This document shows positions 60,257 to 64,000 of a DNA stretch of 64,000 nucleotides, one piece after another. The stretch spans positions 124,001 to 188,000 of the forward strand of contig NZ_BSSE01000007.1 of the NCBI RefSeq assembly GCF_030268965.1, written 5' to 3'. Both the position numbers and the translations under genes were made by a program. This DNA comes from Microtetraspora sp. NBRC 16547 (GTDB taxonomy: Bacteria; Actinomycetota; Actinomycetes; Streptosporangiales; Streptosporangiaceae). The stretch's first letter is position 1; every line of letters begins with the position of its first letter. The notes beneath the pieces are model-generated. The model was not told the origin of the DNA, did no database searches, and was given only the letters and a program-made list of their open reading frames with translations.

Positions 60257-61832
60257 TGATCGTCCACACCGGGTGGTACTCCAGGCCCGTGACGGATCCG
60301 GCCGTCACGATGTTCTGACCCGGCTGGATCAGCGGGATGAACGGGCCGGAGGCGTTGAGCTTCGTCTGCACGTCGGTGTACGCCTGCTTGCGGTCCTCGT
60401 CGGTCACCGAGGCGGCCGCCTTCTCGCCCGCGGCCTCCAGCTCCTTGTCCGCGCCCGCCTTCCAGCCGGCGCGCAGACCGACCAGCTTGCCGGGCAGGAA
60501 CGACAGGTAGTTGCTGGGGTCGGGGAAGTCCGGGCCCCAGTACCAGAGGCCGAGCTCCTCCTTGCCGTTGCGGTAGTTGTCCAGGGCCGTGGTGACCGGC
60601 GCGGGCGTGAGCTCCACGGTGATGCCGATCTCCTTGAGGTTGGCCTGGATCCGCTCGGCCAGCGGCTGGAAGGACAGGCCGTTCACGGTCAGCTCGCTCG
60701 GGTACTCGAGCTTGACCGTGGGGTTGGCCACGCCGCTCTCCTTGAGCGCCGCCTTCGCGCCCTCGACGTCGCGCTGGGTCGCCTGGTCGGCGGGGAGTGC
60801 GCCGAGGAACATCGACGGGATGATGCCCGCGGCCTGGGTCGAGCCCTCACCGGCCAGCTCCAGCAGGCCGGTGTAGTCGACGCCCTTGCGCAGCGCCTCG
60901 ACGAACTTCGGGTTGGAGGTGATCTTGCTGACGCCCGGGTCCTGGTTGGCCAGCAGGAAGAACACGTACGCCGAGGTCGTCCGCTTGACCTGCAGGCCGC
61001 CGCCCATGCCGGCCACCTGGTCGCCCGACAGGTTCAGCGCCACCTGGCTGTCGCCGCGCTGCACGTTGAGCTTCTGCGTGGCGGACTCGACGTTGCGGAT
61101 GACGACCTTGTCGTAGACCGGCTTCTTCGCGCCCCAGTACTTGTCGTTCTTCTTGAGCACGACCTGGCTGCTCACGTTGAACGACTCGAGCGTGTACGGC
61201 CCGGAGCCGGCCGAGGCGGAGTTGAGGTACTGCTCGGCCTTGTCGTCCGCGTTCTCGGTCGCGCCGTTCTCCTTGGCGACCTTGGAGTTGAGGATGCCCA
61301 GCGCCGGGTTCGGCAGGATGTACGGCAGCGCCGGGTTGGGCGCCTTCGACGTCAGCGTGATCGTGCTGTCGTCGGTCTTGGCCACCTCGACGCCGTCGAG
61401 CAGGAAGGAGGGGGTGCCCTTCATGTCGCGCACGCGGGTCAGCGAGAAGAGGACGTCGTCGGCGGTGACGGGGGTGCCGTCGGCGAACGTGGCGTCCTTG
61501 CGCAGCTTGAGCGTGAGCTCCTTGCCGTCGGACGACATCTCGTACGACTCGGCGAGGGACGGGACCGGCTTGGTGACGTCCGCGCCCTCGAAGGTGAGGA
61601 GCGTGTCGTAGGTCGCCTTGTCCACGACCAGACCGGTCGGCTCGTACGTGCGGCCCGGGTCGGCCGTCTTGAGATCGAAGGATGTGTCGATCACGAGGGT
61701 CTTGCCCGCGCTGCTCTGCCCCTGCGTGGCGGACGAGCCGCCGCTGGAGCACGCGGCGAGGGCGAGAGCACCGGTGAGCACGACCGGCAGCAGGGCGGTG
61801 GTCGCCCGCCGGCGCCGCGAACGGAGCGCCAT
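60231..61832 (-). CDS. Peptide ABC transporter substrate-binding lipoprotein (SBP_bac_5)
   Basis: A 533-residue extracellular solute-binding protein of the peptide/nickel type (SBP_bac_5). The signal MALRSRRRRATTALLPVVLTGALALAACSSGG has a lipobox LAAC. The mature part contains ATYDTLLTFEGADVTKPVPSLAESYEMSSDGKELTLKLRKDATFADGTPVTADDVLFSL, typical of the family. ATG 61832 has a GGAGG site. It is the first gene of the operon and faces the divergent Lrp-type regulator, which probably controls it. Confidence 0.93.
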   Translation of the reverse strand: MALRSRRRRATTALLPVVLTGALALAACSSGGSSATQGQSSAGKTLVIDTSFDLKTADPGRTYEPTGLVVDKATYDTLLTFEGADVTKPVPSLAESYEMSSDGKELTLKLRKDATFADGTPVTADDVLFSLTRVRDMKGTPSFLLDGVEVAKTDDSTITLTSKAPNPALPYILPNPALGILNSKVAKENGATENADDKAEQYLNSASAGSGPYTLESFNVSSQVVLKKNDKYWGAKKPVYDKVVIRNVESATQKLNVQRGDSQVALNLSGDQVAGMGGGLQVKRTTSAYVFFLLANQDPGVSKITSNPKFVEALRKGVDYTGLLELAGEGSTQAAGIIPSMFLGALPADQATQRDVEGAKAALKESGVANPTVKLEYPSELTVNGLSFQPLAERIQANLKEIGITVELTPAPVTTALDNYRNGKEELGLWYWGPDFPDPSNYLSFLPGKLVGLRAGWKAGADKELEAAGEKAAASVTDEDRKQAYTDVQTKLNASGPFIPLIQPGQNIVTAGSVTGLEYHPVWTINVADLGAK

Positions 61833-61953
61833 ATCTGTATCCTCCGAAAATGTGCCATGTGAGACGTTTAGTCGATGATGGTGCAGGAGTGTCCGACAGA
61901 AAGTCCAGCGTGTGCCGGGATGCTGAGACAAATCTGATGAGGGAGAAGCTGCC

Positions 61954-62589
61954 GTGACCGAAATGTCAAGCTACCCGACTCCTGGGGCTACTCCTTCTGG
62001 ACGTATCGGCATCGGCCTGGAGCTCGACTCGACACATCTCAAGATCCTTGAGGTGCTCAGGGAGAACGGCCGGATCTCCGTGGCCGCGCTCGCCGAGCGC
62101 GTGGGCATCTCCCGCGCGAACGCCTACACCCGGTTCGAGGCCCTGCGCGCCGACGGGGCGATCAAGGGCTTCACCGCCGAGATCGACCACGTCCGCGCGG
62201 GTCTGGGCATCACCGCGCTGGTCTTCGTCACCGTACGGCAGCAGATGTGGCGGCAGTTCCGCGCCCAGCTCGCCCAGATGCCCGAGGTGGAATACTGCGC
62301 GATCACCACGGGCCAGCACGACGCGATGATCCAGGTGCGGATGGCGGACGTGGCGGCCGTGCACTCCCTGGTGACCGAGCGGCTGGCGAACATTCCAGCG
62401 GTCAAGGCCACCGAGACCGTCTTCATCCTCGACGAGGTGATCAAGCGGCCGTACATCCTGCCGACCGACAGCAGGCCCGCCGCCCGCAGGCCCGCCGCCG
62501 AGGCATCGGGTGACGGGGTCCCGCTGGGCAAGATGCGGTTCGAAGGGGTCTCCGAAAGCCGGGCCGGCCTGCAGCGGGACCAGGGGTGA
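61954..62589 (+). CDS. Lrp/AsnC-family regulator
   Basis: A 211-residue regulator. The HTH (about 25-75) reads STHLKILEVLRENGRISVAALAERVGISRANAYTRFEALRADGAI. The RAM ligand domain (about 90-165) has EVEYCAITTGQHDAMIQVRMAD. The C-terminal 45 residues are an Ala/Arg/Gly-rich extension beyond the usual 150 residues. GTG 61954 follows GAGGGAGAA. Divergent from the peptide transporter, which suggests that it regulates uptake in response to amino acids. Confidence 0.9.
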   Translation: MTEMSSYPTPGATPSGRIGIGLELDSTHLKILEVLRENGRISVAALAERVGISRANAYTRFEALRADGAIKGFTAEIDHVRAGLGITALVFVTVRQQMWRQFRAQLAQMPEVEYCAITTGQHDAMIQVRMADVAAVHSLVTERLANIPAVKATETVFILDEVIKRPYILPTDSRPAARRPAAEASGDGVPLGKMRFEGVSESRAGLQRDQG

Positions 62590-62596
62590 TGACGTG

Positions 62597-62630
62597 CTGT
62601 CGACATCATTGTCGACAATGATGTCGACAG
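62597..62630. terminator. Perfect 34-bp palindrome with three GTCGAC sites
   Basis: The sequence from 62597 to 62630 equals its own reverse complement. GTCGAC occurs at 62599-62604, 62611-62616 and 62623-62628, spaced exactly 12 bp. It lies eight bases after the Lrp-type stop, between convergent genes, so a terminator role is likely. Its symmetry also resembles protein-binding sites. Confidence 0.75.
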
Positions 62631-62653
62631 GGATGATGACGCCGGGCGTCGGC

Positions 62654-62998
62654 TCAGGAGACCTCGGCGCAGACGCTGACGTGCGTCGTGTCGTCTCCCT
62701 CGAACTGGAACTCCTCGATCAGGTGCAGCCGCCCGTCGGGCCGCGTCTCGATGCGGCTGGTGCTCCTCCCGCCGGCCCGGCCGCCCTTCTTGAGCTGGTG
62801 GATGTAGGTGATCTCCAGGCGGTCGTCCTCCCGGGTACCCACGAAATGCCCGTGCACCACCGTGTCGCCGACGTAGCTGCCCCAGACGATGCCGTCCTCC
62901 TCCGTGTAGACGAACTCGGTCGGCCCGTCCGGGTCCACCTCGCTCGCGGTGGAGCTGACCATCACGAACTTGCGGCCGTTGAGATTTCTGTCGTCCAT
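62654..62998 (-). CDS. Small conserved-type protein (n-acetylglutamate synthase-like annotation family)
   Basis: A 114-residue soluble protein: MDDRNLNGRKFVMVSSTASEVDPDGPTEFVYTEEDGIVWGSYVGDTVVHGHFVG, then a strand-rich C-terminus. Homologues are often labelled n-acetylglutamate synthase, but there is no acetyltransferase motif, so I treat it as unassigned; a lipocalin-like or beta-barrel fold is possible. ATG 62998 is chosen. It is convergent with the Lrp gene. Confidence 0.75.
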   Translation of the reverse strand: MDDRNLNGRKFVMVSSTASEVDPDGPTEFVYTEEDGIVWGSYVGDTVVHGHFVGTREDDRLEITYIHQLKKGGRAGGRSTSRIETRPDGRLHLIEEFQFEGDDTTHVSVCAEVS

Positions 62999-63129
62999 GA
63001 CCCCGCATCGTGCCGATCCGTCCGGAGTTCGCAATCGATGCTGGACGTTTCGCCGGCCGGATGCCCCTGGCAGCCGTCTTCCGTCCAGCTGGCCGTGACC
63101 TCCCTCAGAAGGACGCAGACACGCGAGCG

Positions 63130-63645
63130 ATGGAGTCGTCGTACAGCCACATCCAGCTCGCCGAGGGGCTGGCCGGCGACTTCACCGCCTGGACCGACGA
63201 TCCGGTCAGCTACGCCGACGAGCGGTGGCAGGTCCCGCCGAGCCGCGTCTTCCCCAAACCGCCCGGCGGGATGCCGGTCTACCTCGCCGGTTTCGCTCCA
63301 AGCGCACTTGAGCGCGTCGGTCGCCGGGCCGACGGCTGGCTCGGCGTCGCCCTGCCGCTCCCGGTCCTGACCGGGATGTGGGCCGCGATCCGCCGGGCCG
63401 CGGAGGACGCGGGACGTGATCCCGCCGCGCTCCGCATGGTTCTGCGGGCCAACCCGAAGGTCACCGCCGCGCCCGCGCCGGAGGCGGACGTCCCCGACTC
63501 GGGTACGGTCACGCAGATCGCGGGCTATCTGGCCGCCGCGGCCGAGGCGGGCGCGGACGAGATCCTGCTCGATCTCCAGCTCACCGCGCGGGACGACGAC
63601 CACCTGCTCGACCTCGCCCGGGCGTTCCGCGCGGCACTCTCCTGA
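63130..63645 (+). pseudogene. LLM-class oxidoreductase, 5'-truncated
   Basis: Residues from about 30 on read PVSYADERWQVPPSRVFPKPPGGMPVYLAGFAPSALERVGRRADGWLG, the middle and C-terminal part of luciferase-like monooxygenases. Full-length members are about 290 residues; here only about 170 codons follow ATG 63130, and the N-terminal barrel half is absent. The first 30 residues do not match the family. It may be a deletion product or a solo C-terminal half. No good ribosome site was seen. Confidence 0.65.
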
Positions 63646-63729
63646 CCATGGACTTCAGGGCCTGACGATCGGTTTCGCGTGTGACTCAATGAAGGAAAGT
63701 TACAGAAGCTTCACGTCTTGTGGAGATAA

Positions 63730-63758
63730 TTGACGTCATCGCTGCTTCACCATAAAGT
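63730..63758 (+). promoter_or_regulatory. Sigma70-type promoter before the second solute-binding protein gene
   Basis: TTGACG (63730-63735) and TAAAGT (63753-63758) with 17-bp spacing, about 55 bp upstream of ATG 63814. This is the cleanest housekeeping-type promoter in the window. Confidence 0.75.
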
Positions 63759-63813
63759 CCGGAAAAAGTTCCCTCTGTCCAGCCTCGATATATAGACCCC
63801 CACGGAGCGGTCC

Positions 63814-64000
63814 ATGAAGCGTGTAGCAGCGGTTGTGTCGTTGCTCAGCCTTGCCGCCGTCACTGTGACGGCGTGCAGCAGCACCAGTACGGGTGGAAGT
63901 TCAGCCGGTGGCGGCGTCTTCACCACCATCGACGGCTTCAAGCCGGGTCTCGACGTCAACGGGCCGATCAACCCGTGGAACCCCAAGGGCAACATGTTCC
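63814..64000 (+). CDS. ABC transporter substrate-binding lipoprotein, N-terminal part (runs off the window)
   Basis: Sixty-two codons of a secreted lipoprotein: MKRVAAVVSLLSLAAVTVTACSSTS has the lipobox VTAC, followed by a Gly/Ser linker, then DGFKPGLDVNGPINPWNPKGNMF. The NPWNPKGN-type run suggests an SBP_bac_5 peptide-binding protein. The rest lies outside the window. The promoter at 63730-63758 serves it. Confidence 0.8.
   Translation, partial: MKRVAAVVSLLSLAAVTVTACSSTSTGGSSAGGGVFTTIDGFKPGLDVNGPINPWNPKGNMF

Overview
The window is high-GC actinobacterial DNA, probably from the Streptosporangiales (inferred from gene content). The signs are GTG and TTG starts, GTGA/ATGA stop-start overlaps, leaderless regulator genes, an F420-type luciferase-like oxidoreductase, a mycothiol-type MDMPI protein and a DUF222-HNH protein. 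I recognise no complete prophage, insertion sequence or CRISPR array. The long open frames antisense to the real genes are shadows created by the base composition.

Layout. 0-3.7 kb: end of a NarL-type two-component system, then a membrane protein coupled to a Tat-exported multicopper oxidase. 3.7-10.7 kb: a purine salvage operon (NCS1 permease, adenine deaminase, second ADA-superfamily deaminase) ending at a strong hairpin, facing a PucR-type regulator and a TenA protein. 10.7-15.1 kb: FAD monooxygenase, 6PGDH-like reductase, aldo/keto reductase, luciferase-like oxidoreductase. 15.2-21.8 kb: a selenocysteine-containing formate dehydrogenase operon (in-frame TGA plus SECIS-like hairpin), divergent selD, and tRNA-Sec. 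22-29.8 kb: TOPRIM protein, NUDIX protein, nucleotide-sugar dehydrogenase, exported PHP protein, hemerythrin, MDMPI and TetR genes. 29.8-35 kb: ArsR/MFS pair, a broken ATPase, a GNAT remnant, an aromatic hydroxylase and a TetR gene. 35-44.4 kb: STAS protein, epoxide hydrolase with divergent WYL regulator, BlaI/BlaR-like pair, HNH protein, DsbA/CcdA pair. 44.5-47.1 kb: selA-selB. 47.2-53 kb: endonuclease V, exonuclease, OhrR-like regulator, Sir2 and AraC remnants, anti-sigma-type ATPase, aminotransferase. 53.1-56.4 kb: M50-CBS protease, universal stress protein and Acg-type nitroreductase, a set that resembles the mycobacterial DosR dormancy regulon. 56.4-62.6 kb: a five-gene oligopeptide/dipeptide-type ABC transporter and a divergent Lrp regulator. 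62.6-64 kb: a small protein, a truncated luciferase-like gene and the start of a second solute-binding lipoprotein.

How the genes work together. The main story is selenium. The window holds a Sec-dependent formate dehydrogenase and every dedicated Sec gene (selA, selB, selC, selD), but selA encodes only 265 residues. Its N-terminal part runs in frame straight into its C-terminal part, and the central PLP-binding core with the catalytic lysine motif is absent. As written, this selA should be inactive, so fdhA translation should stop at codon 187 unless another selA exists or the sequence is collapsed. Other deletion-like scars occur nearby: an ATPase joined out of frame, a GNAT tail, Sir2 and AraC fragments, and a 5'-truncated oxidoreductase. 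Other notable signals are a TGATCA array before the purine operon, a perfect 22-bp-arm hairpin before the DsbA gene, and several repeat-encoded metal-ligand-rich tails.
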